Assembly: GCA_026075535.2 (NCBI GenBank)
Contig: AP026538.1
Span: 1,984,001-2,048,000 of the forward strand
Direction: 5' to 3'
DNA from: Tricholoma matsutake
Lineage: Eukaryota > Basidiomycota > Agaricomycetes > Agaricales > Tricholomataceae
Length of the DNA stretch: 64,000 bases
Shown: piece by piece, positions 22,645 to 33,675 of the stretch
Layout: each line of letters opens with the position of its first letter
Numbering within the stretch: position 1 is the first letter of the stretch
The notes under the pieces: generated by a model
What the model saw: only the letters and a program-made list of their open reading frames with translations
What the model was told of the DNA's origin: nothing
Databases searched by the model: none
Position numbers and translations under genes: made by a program

Positions 22645-24441
22645 TCATCTGTTCAGTTTCTGTGCCATCCGGAAGTACATTAGGTTCTTGTGATCCGAGA
22701 GGATTACTACTGGGTGTTCTGAACCCAGCAAGTAGTATCTCCAAGTTTCCAGCGATTGTACTATCGCCAGAAGTTCCCTGTCGTAGATTTTGTAGTTCCG
22801 TTCCATTGGTGTTAGTGCATGCAATATGTATCCACATGGATGCCAGTCTCCATTTGTGTCCCTTTGTCTTAGCACTCCTCCTGTCGCATGTTTTGAGGTG
22901 TCTGATTCGATCATGAATGGCTTTGTTGGGTCTGGCATCAGCAGTACTGGGGCTTCTGCAAATTTCCTTTTCAGCATCTGAAAGGCCTGTTCACATTCAG
23001 TTGTCCAGTTGAACATTTTGTCCTTCTTCGTCAGCTCATTAAGCAGTCTGCTTGTCTCCATGAAATGTCCGATAAACTTCCTGTAGAAGTTTCCAAATCC
23101 CAGGAAGGACCTGACTGCCTTTACATTTGTCGGGGTTGGCCAATCTTGTATACCTGCCAGTTTTGTGTTGTCCATGGCAATTTCGTTGGGTCAGATGATC
23201 AGACCCAAGAATTCCACTTTGTGGACATTGAACTCGCATTTCTCTGGCCTCAGATATAAGTCGTTTTCTGCCAGTCTTTGCAGTACCCTCTTTGTCCTTT
23301 CCTGGTGTTCACTCTGATCCTTGGAGAATATCAGGATGTCATCCATGTAGATCATGAGCCATCCTTCTCTGATCATGTCATGGAATATCTTGTTCATCAT
23401 TGCCTGGAAGGTTGCCAGTGAGTTGCATAATCCAAAGAACATCACCATTGGCTCAAACAGCCTCCTGTTCGTCTTGAAGGCTGCTTTCCATTGATCCCCG
23501 TCCTTGATTCTGACATTGTGATATCCCCATCAGATGTCCAATTTTGTAAACCATTTTGCCCCTCTCAGTTTGTCCAACAGGTCTCCTACCAGTGGCAGTG
23601 GGTAGGTGTTCTTGATTGTTCCATTATTCAAGTACCTGTAATCTTGGCAGGGTTGTAGCACATCTGAGTCCTTCTTCGCAATGAAGAAGAATGGCGACAC
23701 CATGGGTGATTTTGATGGTCAGATGTATCCTTTCTGCAGGCTTTCGTCAAGAAACTCGTCGAGTTTCTTTTGTTCTGCCGGTGACAACGGGTAAACCCTG
23801 CAATCCTTTGCTACAAAGTCAGGTTTCAGTTTGATCATGTGATCCCAGGGTCTTGATTCTGGGAATTGTTCCGATGCTTCCTTTTCGAATATCCGTCGGT
23901 ACTCCTTGTACTGTTCGGGGAGTAGTTCATCTAGGGTCTTCTGTTTGGGGTCTCCTTCCTTCTTGTGTGTCAGGTGTTGAGAGACCGATGTCTTTGCCCT
24001 AATCCAGATATTTTGTCCATAAGCATATTGCGGTGATCCTTTTGCCTTTACGATCCGAGAGATTGTCTTCATCATCAGAGAATATCCGTATCTTGGCTCG
24101 TCATACTCCTCTGTCAGCGGTGTCCTAGCTGGTTCAAATATTCCAATGACGGGTTCTCCTCAGATGTAGGTGACCAGTAGCTCATCATCTTTGATCCTTA
24201 GTTCGGGCATCTCTTTCGGTAGTTCTGTTGACTGTTCCATTGCCTGTTCCATTGCCTGTTCGTGGTTTGCCTGTGCTGAGTTTTCCTTCTCAGTTTCTTC
24301 TTCATCTTGTGGCCAAATAGGCTCTGCATCTTGAAGAGTCGTGATTGCAATCTCTTCATCATCAATTTCTTCGATTGTCACTTTCCTTGTCTCGATGGGC
24401 ATCTTGCTTCTTCTTGGTTCTTCGTGGAGGACTCCTCCCAT
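22645..24441 (-). pseudogene. Gypsy B reverse transcriptase and RNase H
   Basis: The RT blocks run from about 24,075 (LLPEQYKEYRRIFEKEASEQ) through AKKDSD and LMIYMDDILIFS (catalytic YMDD intact, near 23,350) to [13 protein letters not shown] and RNase H ([17 protein letters not shown], near 22,900). TGA codons interrupt it at sites where C has CGA (KGYI-stop near 23,727, GLII-stop near 23,193), at one site where C has CAA (near 24,160), and at DI-stop-WGYHN near 23,532, which C shares. Confidence 0.85.
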
Positions 24442-24708
24442 CGGTTTTGCCTTGGCAACAACTCTTCGGCATAGCTCTCGGCATTCTTCTTTTGCCAGCT
24501 CTTCTTTCTTGCTTTTCAGGGCTGCTTTTTCCCTCTCTTTCGCGACTATTCGGCCTACTGCCAGTCGTCCTTCTTCTTTCCTGGCGGCCAGTTTCTCCAG
24601 TTCTCTGGTGGCCAGCCTTTTCCACTGTGCTCGTTCTTCCTCAGCAGCTTTCTTCTTGAGGGCAAGCTTCTCTTGGTCTCTAGCAATGATGCCTTGGCAC
24701 CATGCCTG

Positions 24709-25281
24709 TCATTCTTCCTTTGTCATGTCTAAGGGGTTCTTCTTCTGCTCGGTTCCCTTCCAACACCATGACAAGTGTTCATCATCAGTTTTCTTGGTTT
24801 GTACCCTACCAATAAGGGTTCTTCCTCTTCCATGTGAGAATTCAGGATGGGTCTTGTCATTTGTCCTGAATTGGAAGGTTCCAATTCTCCAGTCGATTAC
24901 TGGATTGATTCTCCTGAGCCATGGCAAGCCCAAGATGACTGATTCCTTTCCCAGTCCTGCAATGAGGAAGGTTGTTGGGAAAGTTCTTCCATTGATCGTC
25001 AAGAGTCCCTTGGCATAGTGGGAAATCTCCCCTTTCTTGTTTGGGGTTCCATCCACATTCTTGACCTTGATCACCTTCTCCAGGGGGTACAGCTCAAATC
25101 CGCCATCCTCTGCAGATTCATGACTCATGAATATCCCTCCCGCTCCAGAGTCGAGTAGGGCTTCGGTTTCAATGGCTTTTCCTCTGCCTGTCCCTACCAC
25201 TTTGACATCTAAATGCATAGATTGATTTTTCAAAGTGGCTAGTAGTACAGAGCAGACAGAAAGTTTGGTGGTACCTGGCAT
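24709..25281 (-). pseudogene. Gypsy B protease
   Basis: An open stretch of 190 residues starts MPGTTKLSV and contains LLDSGAGGIFMSHE, the Asp-Ser-Gly active site of retropepsins, and later ILGLPWLRRINPVIDW, typical of Ty3/Gypsy proteases. This piece is itself uninterrupted, but Pol further on is broken. Confidence 0.8.
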
Positions 25282-25297
25282 TGAGGCAGGCCACCCC

Positions 25298-26387
25298 TTT
25301 CAAAACCCTCATCTCTGATGGCAGCAACAGCAGTCGCTTTCTCTTCTCCATCAAGTTCATTCAAGATCACTCAGATCTTCAAGTAGGCTTCTTTGCCTTG
25401 GTTCTTTGTGAAAGGCCGGTCCTTGGTCCTTGTTTCCCCTTTCTCATGTTCAGTTGCTCTGTGTCCGGGCTGGTGGCACACAAAGCACAACCCTTTCTTC
25501 ATGTGTTCGATCCTCTCCTGGTAGCCGAGGTGGTTGATCTCAAGTGGGGTTTCCTTTGCCTTAGAGGCCGGGAGCTTCTTCGTAAAAGTCTCCTGCAGCC
25601 TCCCTGCTATGGCCTTTGCTCTTCTCCACTGTCCATCATACTTGGAGGCGGTGTTGATCATTCCTTCCAAGGTCGTAGGGATCGTTTCCATGTTGAAAAC
25701 TCTTTCGAGGAGCTTGGGGTTCAACCCATCCATAAAGAGTTCAATGAGGGTGGTGTCATTGTTGATTCCCGCCTTCTCTCGCAGGATTCAGAACTGCACA
25801 ATGTAGTCCTCCAGGTCCTGTCCCTGCTTCAATGTCTTCATCTTGGTTCTGGCCCTGCCAGCTTCGTCGATTGGCGTGAACACTGTCTTGAGCGCCGATT
25901 CAAAGGCTGACCAAGTTCCTAGGTCCTGTCTTTCTGCCCATGTCTGTGCCCAGGGCGCAGCGGTTCCTCCATTCATGAAGGACAATGCGAAGATGATTTT
26001 CTTCTTGTCGGTGTCGTAGATTCCATGGTTCACTCTCAAATAGAGTTTCACTTCTTGTAAGAACTTCACAGTTCTAGTTCAGTCCCCTGTGAAGTCAGAG
26101 GGGGTTCATATTCTAATCTCCTTGGTGGATGCGGTGGGTTCGGTAGACATGTTGGCGTTGTCATTGGAAAAGGAGAATGAGTCTCATTCTGGGGTTTCTT
26201 CCCTGTCAAAGGATCTAAAATCCTCCTCATCGAGGTATCGGGGTTCTTCATCACTGGTTCTTCTTGAGAACCACTTCTGTGCTGGTTCCAAGTATCGTAC
26301 TAGTCGACCCTGGTATCTATACCACAGGGTTCTTCCTGATGATGATGCTCCTGTCAGAGGTCTGTCTGGGCTTTGTCTGAAAGACAT
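25298..26387 (-). pseudogene. Gypsy B Gag
   Basis: It starts ATG at 26,387 (MSFRQSPDRPLTGASSS). The capsid region includes MNGGTAAPWAQTWAERQD and GLNPKLLERVFNME. The nucleocapsid knuckle CFVCHQPGHRATEH (CX2CX4HX4H-like; the last ligand is His instead of Cys) is near 25,480. Two TGA codons (TGD-stop-TRT and VQF-stop-ILRE) are shared with C. A further TGA lies near 25,370. Confidence 0.8.
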
Positions 26388-26434
26388 TGTGTCTGCACCT
26401 AGGTAGGTGGACTTCGTAGATCAGCTTGACCTTT

Positions 26435-27138
26435 TGTTAAGACTATAGGTCTCAACTCAGCCTAGTCTTCATATGTTGCAGTTGGAGGCTTTCCAACTGT
26501 ATCAGTTCTTGCAGTAAGAGGCTTTCTTACTGTATTGGGTTCTGTTCGGGACTTGGTACTTCCTAAGTCGATATGGCTATCCGTACTCAGAGGCTTTCTG
26601 AGTAGACCATCGGTTTGTGTATCACAGTTGGAGGCTTTCCAACTGTCGAGTTCAAGTTATCACAGCTAGGGGCTTCCTAAGCTGTCGAGTGTTCTGGTTG
26701 AGTCTAAGACCATTATTTGAATTGGGTCAAGCTAAGGAATACAGGCAGTATTACTGTAGCTTATATACGGTTCAGAGAATGTCTATTGTCCAATCGGAGT
26801 AGGAGATCCTTGTCAAGTAAATATAGAAGGGACAATAGAACAGTAAGCCTCATGCCTAGCATGAGGAGTCCGATGTCACGGAGTGCTGCAGCACAGCATG
26901 TCGAAGAACAATAACAGATAAGCCTCATGTCTAGCATGAGGTGTCCGATGTCACGGACCTCATGTTAGGTGGCTGTCGTATCACAGCATGTATGGGAGTG
27001 GGTTCGGGTGCATGGAGTCACCATGCGTCAAAGCATCTCCCGTCAGAAATGAGTCGAGTCGAATGAGAAAATTAAAGTACCCGGTCTTGCCGGCATACAT
27101 CTGGTTGTCATGGGTTACAATAACAGGAAATCGTAACA
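26435..27138 (-). repeat. Gypsy B 5' LTR (704 bp)
   Basis: On the plus strand it runs TGTTAAGAC...CGTAACA. Compared with 19,936-20,639 it has no gaps and about 30 substitutions, almost all C/T or G/A differences at CpG positions. Confidence 0.93.
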
Positions 27139-27143
27139 ACAGG

Positions 27144-27436
27144 AGACTTTTACGAAGAAGCTCCCAGCCTCTAAGGCAAAGGAAACCCCACTCAAGATCA
27201 ACCACCTCTCCTACCAGGAGAGGATCGAACACATGAAGAAAGGGTTGTGCTTTGTGTGCCACCAGCCCAGACACAGAGCAACTGAACACAAGAAAGGGGA
27301 AACAAGGACCGAGGACCGGCCTTTCACAAAGAACAAAGGCAAAGAAGCCTACTCAAAGATCCGAGCGATCTTGAACGAACTCGATGGAGAAGAAAAAGCA
27401 ACAGCCGTTGCTGCCATTGGAGATGAGGGTTTTTAA
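27144..27436 (+). pseudogene. Gypsy C Gag, C-terminal part
   Basis: The frame continues from the left of element B: FTKKLPASKAKETPLKINHL and CFVCHQPRHRATEH, where the knuckle's usual Gly-His has become Arg-His. It ends with TAA at 27,434. The Pol frame starts at ATG 27,454 in another register. Confidence 0.8.
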
Positions 27437-27453
27437 AGGGGTGGCCTGCCTCG

Positions 27454-30400
27454 ATGCCAGGTACCACCAAACTCTCTGTCTGCTCTGTACTACTAGCCAC
27501 TTTGAAGAATCAATCTATGCATTTAGATGTCAAAGTGCTAGGAGCAGGCAGAGGGAAAGCCATCAAAACCGAAGCCCTACTCGACTCAGGAGCAGGAGGG
27601 ATATTCATGAGTCATGAATTCGCAGAGGACGGTGGATTTGAACTGTACCCCCTGGAGAAGGTGATCAAGGTCAAGAACATGGACGGAACCCCAAACAAGA
27701 AAGGGGAGATTTCCTGCTATGCCAAGGGACTCTTGACGATCAATGGAAGAACTTTCCCAACAACCTTCCTCATTGCAGGACTGGGAAAGGAATCAGTCAT
27801 CTTGGGCTTGCCATGGCTCAGGAGAATCAATCCAGTAATCGACTGGAGAATTGGAACCTTCCAATTCAGGACAAATGACAAGACCCATCCTGAATTCTCA
27901 CATGGAAGAGGAAGAACCCTTATCAGTAGGGTACAAACCAAGAAAACCGACAACAAACACCTGTCATGGCATCAGAAGGGAACCAAAAAGAAGAAGAACC
28001 CCTTAGACATGACAAAAGAAGAACGACAGGCATGGTGCCAAGTCATCATTGCTAGAGATCAAGAGAAGCTCACCCTCAAGAAGAAAGCCACTGAGGAAGA
28101 ACAAGCACAGTGGAAAAAGCTGGCCACCAGAGAGCTGGAGAAACTGGCCGCTAGAAAAGAAGAAGGACAACTGGCATTGGCCCGAATAGTCACAAAAGCA
28201 AGGGAAAAGATAGCCCTGAAAAACAAGAAAGAAGAACTAGCAAAAGAAGAATGCCAAGAGCAATGCTGAAGAGTTGTCGCCAAGGCGAAACTGATGGGAG
28301 GAGTCCTCCACGAAGAACCAAGAAGAAGCAAGATGCCCATCAAGACAAGAAAAGTGACAATCGAAGAAATTGACGATGAAGAGATCGCGATCACAACTCT
28401 TCAAGATGCGGAGCCTATTGGGCCACAAGATGAAGAAGAAACTGAGAAGGAAAACTCAGCACAGGCAAACCATGAACAGGCAATGGAACAGGCAATGGAA
28501 CAGGCAACGGAACAACTGAAAGAGATGCCCGAACTAAGGATCAAAGACGACGAGCTACTGGTCGCCTACATCCAAGGAGAACCCGTCATTGGAATATTTG
28601 AACCAGCTAGGACACTGCTGACAGAAGAGTATGATGAGCCAAGATATGGATATTCTCTGACGACAAAGACAATCTCTTGGATTGTGAAGGCAAAAGGATC
28701 ACCGCAATATGCTTATGGACAAAATATCTGGATTAGGGCAAAGACATCGGTCTCTCAACACCTGACACACAAGAAGGAAGGAGACCCCAAACAGAAGACC
28801 CTAGATGAACTACTCCCTGAACAATACAAGGAGTACCGACAGATATTCAAAAAGGAAGCATCGGAACAATTCCCAGAATCAAGACCCTGGGATCATGCGA
28901 TCGAACTGAAACCGGACTTTGTAGCAAAGGATTGCAGGGTTTACCCGTTGTCGCCGGCAGAACAAAAGAAACTCAACGAGTTTCTTGATGAAAGCCTGCA
29001 GAAAGGATACATCCGACCATCGAAATTGCCCATGGCGTCGCCATTCTTCTTCATTGCGAAGAAGGACTCGGACATGCTACGACCCTGCCAAGATTACAGG
29101 TACTTGAATAATGGAACGATCAAGAACACCTACCCACTGCCGCTGGTAGGAGACCTGTTGGACAAACTGAGAGGGGCGAAATGGTTTACAAAATTGGACA
29201 TCTGATGGGGATATCACAATGTCAGAATCAAAGATGGAGATCAATGGAAGGCAGCCTTCAAAACAAATCGGGGGCTGTTTGAACCAACGGTGATGTTCTT
29301 CGGATTATGCAACTCACCGGCGACCTTCCATGCAATGATGAACAAGATATTCCATGACATGATCGGAGAAGGGTGGCTCATGATTTACATGGACGACATC
29401 CTGATATTCTCCAAGGATCAGAATGAACACCAGGAAAGGACAAAGAGGGTACTGCAAAGACTGGCAGAAAACGACTTATATCTGAGGCCAGAGAAATGCA
29501 AATTCGACGTCCACAAGGTGGAATTCTTGGGTCTGATCATCCGACCCAATGAAACTGCCATGGACAACACAAAACTGGCAGGTATACAAGATTGGCCAAC
29601 CCCGACAAATGTAAAGGCAGTCAGGTCCTTCCTGGGATTTGGAAACTTCTACAGGAAGTTTATCAGACATTTTGCGGAGACAAGCAGACTGCTTAATGAA
29701 CTGACAAAGAAGGACAAGACGTTCAACTGGACAACGGAATGTGAACAAGCCTTTCAAATGCTGAAAAGGAAATTCGCAGAAGCCCCAGTACTGCTGATGC
29801 CAGACCCGACAAAGCCATTCATGATCGAATCAGACGCCTCAAAACATGCAACAGGAGGAGTGCTGAGACAAAGGGACACGAATGGAGACTGGCACCCGTG
29901 CGGATATATATCGCATGCGCTAACACCAACAGAACAGAACTACAAAATCTATGACAGGGAGCTACTAGCGATAATACGATTGCTAGAGACCTGGAGACAC
30001 TACCCACTGGGTTCAGAACACCCAGTGGTAATCCTGTCGGACCACAGGACCTTGACGTACTTCCGAATGGCACAGAAACTGAACAGACAACAGGCAAGAT
30101 GGAGCCTATTCCTATCAGAGTTTGACTTGCAGATTGTCCATGTGCCTGGATCACAGATGGTACAGAGTGATGCGCTATCACGGAGAGCAGACCACATACC
30201 AGAAGAAGACAACAATAATGAAGACGTCACGATGCTGCCAGAAACAGTATTCGTGAAATTCATTGACACCGAAATGCATGACTTACTCGCAGGGAGTATC
30301 ATGAAAGACAACCTGGTGAAAAGCGCAATCGAGGTGCTAAAGACTGAGGGAATGCCGCCAATAAAGTCAGCATTAGAAGACTGGAAGATAGAAGATGGCC

Positions 30401-31713
30401 TTCTATTCTTCCGAGACAGGTGCTACGTCCCAGACAATGGAGATCTACAGAAGAAACTGGTGCAAAAATACCATGAAGGAGTAACCAGCGGACACCCGGG
30501 ACAATGGCAGACAACCGAAATGATCAGGAGGGACTACTGGTGGCCAGGAATGATGACATACATCAAGAACTATGTCGCTGGATGTGCTACATGCCAGCAA
30601 ATGAAGGTCACCACCCACCCAAAGACACCCCCACTGCAACTGATCAGATCTGAAGCAACGAGACCATTTGCGATGGTGACGACAGACTTCATAACTGACC
30701 TACCAGAGTCCAATGGTTATGATGCACTCATGGTCGTGGTAGACCATGGGCTTACGAAGGGGGTAATTTTTATCCCTTGCAGGAAAACTGTGGATGCATT
30801 GGGAGCAGCCACCCTCTATCTAGACAATGTCTACAAATGATTTGGCCTCACAGACAAGATCATCTCTGACAGAGATCCCAGATTTGCCTCGCAGCTGTTC
30901 CAGGAGCTAGGAAGACTGCTCAGAATCAAGCTGGCAATGAGCACAGCATACCACACCCAGACCAACGGGGAGACAGAACGGGTGAACCAGGAAGTGGAAG
31001 TATACTTACAGATCTTCTGCTCAAACAACCAGGAGAATTGGAAGCACCTCCTCCCGACCGCAGAGTTCATGCACAACCAGAGAACGCACTCCATACAGAA
31101 GAACTCCCCATTCTACCTCATGATGGGCTATGAGCCCAAGGTGATCCCACTCCCCTACCTGAAGATGAACATACCGGCCATAGAAAAACAAATAGTTGCA
31201 CTGCAATGGGCCCGAGATGAAGCGAAAGCAACTCACAAGTTGGCCAGACAAATGATGGCGGAAAGAATGACAAGGCACTTCACCCTGTTCAAAGAAGGAG
31301 ACAGAGTGTGGCTAGAAGCAAAGAACCTCAGAACGACGCACCAAACAAAGAAGCTCGCACCGAAAAGAGAAGGACTGTTCTCTATTGAGAAGGTCCTGAG
31401 CCCACTCTCCTACCAACTGAAGCTGCCAGAACAGTGGAAGATACACCCGGTGTTCCACGCGGCACTCCTTTCCCCATATAAAGAAACCAAGACACATGGA
31501 CCGAACTTCCCAGAACTGCGGCCTGATCTGATAGAAGGCAAATTGGAATATGAAGTGGAAGCGATCATCAGACATAAGAAGAAAGGAAGGACCATGCACT
31601 TCTTAGTGAAGTGGGTCAGATATCCGACCTCGGAGAACTCATGGGAGCCTGAGGGAAACCTGAAACATGCCAAGACAATCCTAGGGGCATATAAACAGCG
31701 ACAACAGCTGTAG
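27454..31713 (+). pseudogene. Gypsy C Pol (protease-RT-RNase H-integrase-chromodomain)
   Basis: One reading frame of 1,420 codons is interrupted only by three TGA codons (28,267-28,269, 29,203-29,205 and 30,838-30,840). Protease: LLDSGAGGIFMSHE near 27,585. RT: YMDDILIFS near 29,387. RNase [18 protein letters not shown] near 29,822. Integrase zinc region: YHEGVTSGHPG ... CATCQQMK near 30,470-30,606. Core: TTDFITDLPE, ISDRDPRF and TNGETERVNQ. The C-terminal block YEVEAIIRHKKKGRTMHFLV with KWVRYPTSENSWEPEGNL is a chromodomain, which targets insertion to marked chromatin in related elements. No frameshift is present. Confidence 0.9.
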
Positions 31714-31843
31714 AACCCCCAGGACCAAAACACCCACCAAACCAACAAAAAGAAACCACAGAATGCTCACCGTCCCATCGACACTACACCTACCATGAAC
31801 CCCAGCAAGGACTGGGCGAACAGTCGTCGACCAACGACCACTG

Positions 31844-32278
31844 ATGAACATACTCCCTGGCAGACCCACACAGATATGCCCGCATGGGATTCTCTTCTGG
31901 ATTACAAGGGATGATTGGATAAGAAGGATGACCTTGACCTGTCCAAAATGCTGTCTCTTTGCCTGGAGAAGCACGAAAGTGGATTACAATTGGGTGAGGG
32001 CACAGTACGAAGAGTGGTGCTTCGAGGGAGAATTGGACGAGGAGGACTACTTCCCAGAGGACTTCTACATCGATCGAGAAGGACTCACCCCCAGCCGAAG
32101 ACCACTATCAGGGGTAAGTGTGCCCCTGTGGAGAGACCTGCGGTGGAATACCAACTATGATAATGAGAGCGGATATAGCCTGGTGAAGAGGCTCCTGCTC
32201 GGAGAACACAGAGAGTTGGGAACACTGCTGCGCTCCAACCGATTCCCTCAAACCCCACGACCCCACCCCACCTCCTGA
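31844..32278 (+). CDS. Gypsy C third frame, 144 residues
   Basis: An open frame lies between the chromodomain stop and the polypurine tract. It has a possible metal site (CPHG ... CPKCC), an acidic segment (EGELDEEDYFPEDFYIDREG) and a basic C-terminus. It is unrelated by eye to the membrane frame at the same place in element B. I do not recognise it. It might be a captured exon or simply an open stretch of spacer. Confidence 0.3.
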   Translation: MNILPGRPTQICPHGILFWITRDDWIRRMTLTCPKCCLFAWRSTKVDYNWVRAQYEEWCFEGELDEEDYFPEDFYIDREGLTPSRRPLSGVSVPLWRDLRWNTNYDNESGYSLVKRLLLGEHRELGTLLRSNRFPQTPRPHPTS

Positions 32279-32338
32279 CTAGAGAGGAGGAAGAGATTTT
32301 GATCAAAGTCAGTGACTTCAAAGATAGAGGGAGGGTGA

Positions 32339-33015
32339 TGTTACGATTTTCTGTTATTGTAACCCACGACGACCAGACATATGCCAGCAAGACTGGGTAC
32401 TTTAATTTTTCTCATTCGACTCGACTCACTTCCGACGGGAGATGCTTTGATGCATGGTGACTCCATGCACCCGAACCCACTCCCATGCATGCTGTGATAT
32501 GACAGCCCTTTGACATGAGGTCCGTGACATCGGACACTCACGATCGACATGCTGCGCCACAGCACTCCGTAACATCGGACGCCTCATGCAAGGCATGAGG
32601 CCTGTCTTTTCTATTGTTCTTTCTATTTATACTTGATAATGATCCTGCATCCCGATTGGACGATAGATATCTTCGAACTGTATATAAGCTGTAGTAATAC
32701 TGCCTGTATTCCTCAGCTTGACCTAATTCAAATAACAATTTTAGACTCAACCAGAACACTCGACAGCTTAGGAAGCCCCTAGCTGTGATAACTCAAACTC
32801 GACAGTTGGAAAGCCTCCAACTGTGATACACAAACCGACAGTCTACTCAGAAAGCCTCTGAGTACGGATAGCCATAACAACTTGAGGAAGTACCCAAGTG
32901 AAGGCCAGAAGCCCAATACACTAGGAAAGTCTCCTAGTGCGATACGAGACAGTTGGAAAGCCTCCAACTGTAACAGACGAAGCCAAGGCTGAGTTAAAGA
33001 CCTATAGTCTTAACA
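32339..33015 (+). repeat. Gypsy C 3' LTR (677 bp)
   Basis: TGTTACGATTTTCTG...TAGTCTTAACA, followed by the target duplication ATTGC. A TATATAAGC box at 32,681 marks the probable promoter. The downstream third carries six hairpins (separate entry). Confidence 0.93.
32763..32971 (+). promoter_or_regulatory. Six-hairpin array in the LTR (R/U5 region)
   Basis: Six inverted repeats follow one another downstream of the TATA box. H1 at 32,763-32,786: loop AAGCC, bulged stem. H2 at 32,802-32,824: 9-bp stem ACAGTTGGA, loop AAGCC. H3 at 32,844-32,864: stem TACTCAGA, loop AAGCC. H4 at 32,880-32,899: loop AAGTA, one bulge. H5 at 32,919-32,939: stem CACTAGGA, loop AAGTC. H6 at 32,949-32,971: same stem as H2, loop AAGCC. 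They would be in the 5' leader of the genomic RNA. Packaging, dimerisation or translation control are possible roles. Confidence 0.75.
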
Positions 33016-33020
33016 ATTGC

Positions 33021-33675
33021 TTTATCATTAAACGGCCTTTATGAATATGTTATGGGTGGAATACCTGAGCCCACTTCTACCGAACTCCGAGCACTTGCCA
33101 ACTGGAAGGTGAATTCCCACCTCGCTTATGCGTTTGTCGTGTCCAGCGTCTCTCCGTCTGAGCATAAATTCCTGGACATTAAAGTAGGCCCTGATGTGAA
33201 CTGGAAAATTCTCCAGGACCATCACCAGAAGGAAGGCCTTGTTCAGCAGGTCCAGCTCTTACAACAAGCACTTTCCATCCAGTGTATGAAGGACACACCA
33301 CTCCCCGAGACAGCAGAAAAGATTTGTGCATTAATTGAATGCGCTTTTGCCATGGGTGATATACAGGCCGATCTTCTTTGTTGCATCGCTCTCCTTAATT
33401 CCCTTAGTGATAATTTTCCACATGCTCGCTCCATTATTTCATGAGATATTGCCACTTCTTCCCTCTCAGCTCCATATGGCTCGAAAGATATCAAATTATT
33501 TCTGGAGAACAAACAATCATTACTTGAGAATGATCAGCATGGTGATTCCAAAAACCATGCCACTTTTACTGCACAGTCCAAATCTTCCAAGCTCCCTAAT
33601 GCACCAATCTGCACCAATGCTAACTGTGGGAAACCTGGCCACACAAAACAATATTGCATTAAACCTGGCAGTGGT
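33021..33675 (+). pseudogene. Copia Gag, C-terminal piece
   Basis: This continues from 18,396: LSLNGLYEYVMGG, then KFLDIKVGPDVNWKILQDHH and a long helical capsid-like segment. A TGA at 33,442-33,444 (expected Arg) interrupts it. A zinc-knuckle-like motif CTNANCGKPGHTKQYC follows near 33,621. The frame is continuous with the Pol frame at 33,676, so Gag and Pol are one polyprotein. Confidence 0.8.

Larger units (their letters stand above)
19936..27138 (-). mobile_element. Ty3/Gypsy element B, nested in element C
   Basis: It is 7,203 bp with two gap-free 704-bp LTRs (19,936-20,639 and 26,435-27,138). ACAGG duplications lie at 19,931-19,935 and 27,139-27,143, inside Gag of C. The minus-strand order is Gag, protease, RT, RNase H, integrase, chromodomain-like and an extra frame. 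It belongs to the same family as C. Many TGA codons and an 8-bp deletion in integrase make it inactive. Confidence 0.94.
18397..33015 (+). mobile_element. Ty3/Gypsy element C (7,411 bp without its insertion)
   Basis: LTRs at 18,397-19,093 and 32,339-33,015 start TGTTAC and end CTTAACA. The duplication ATTGC flanks it at 18,392-18,396 and 33,016-33,020. A purine-rich tract (AGATAGAGGGAGGGTGA) precedes the 3' LTR. Internal order is Gag (zinc knuckle), protease, RT, RNase H, integrase, chromodomain-like, plus a third frame. Element B is inserted in its Gag at 19,935. The Pol frame is complete except for TGA codons, so the copy is young in structure but dead by point mutation. Confidence 0.93.

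Noticed and set aside
24341..25018. 225-residue plus-strand frame rich in Ser and Phe
   Set aside because: It is antisense to the Gypsy B protease and RT linker, whose coding strand is certain.
27428..27436. Programmed frameshift site at the Gag-Pol junction of element C
   Set aside because: TTTTTAA does not fit the X-XXY-YYZ rule in the Gag frame, and copy B has a different sequence (TTTTGAA) without the stop.
29203..29205. TGA reassigned to Arg in this genome
   Set aside because: Host genes in the same window use normal codes, and most such TGA sites are CGA in the sister copy, which is explained by mutation.
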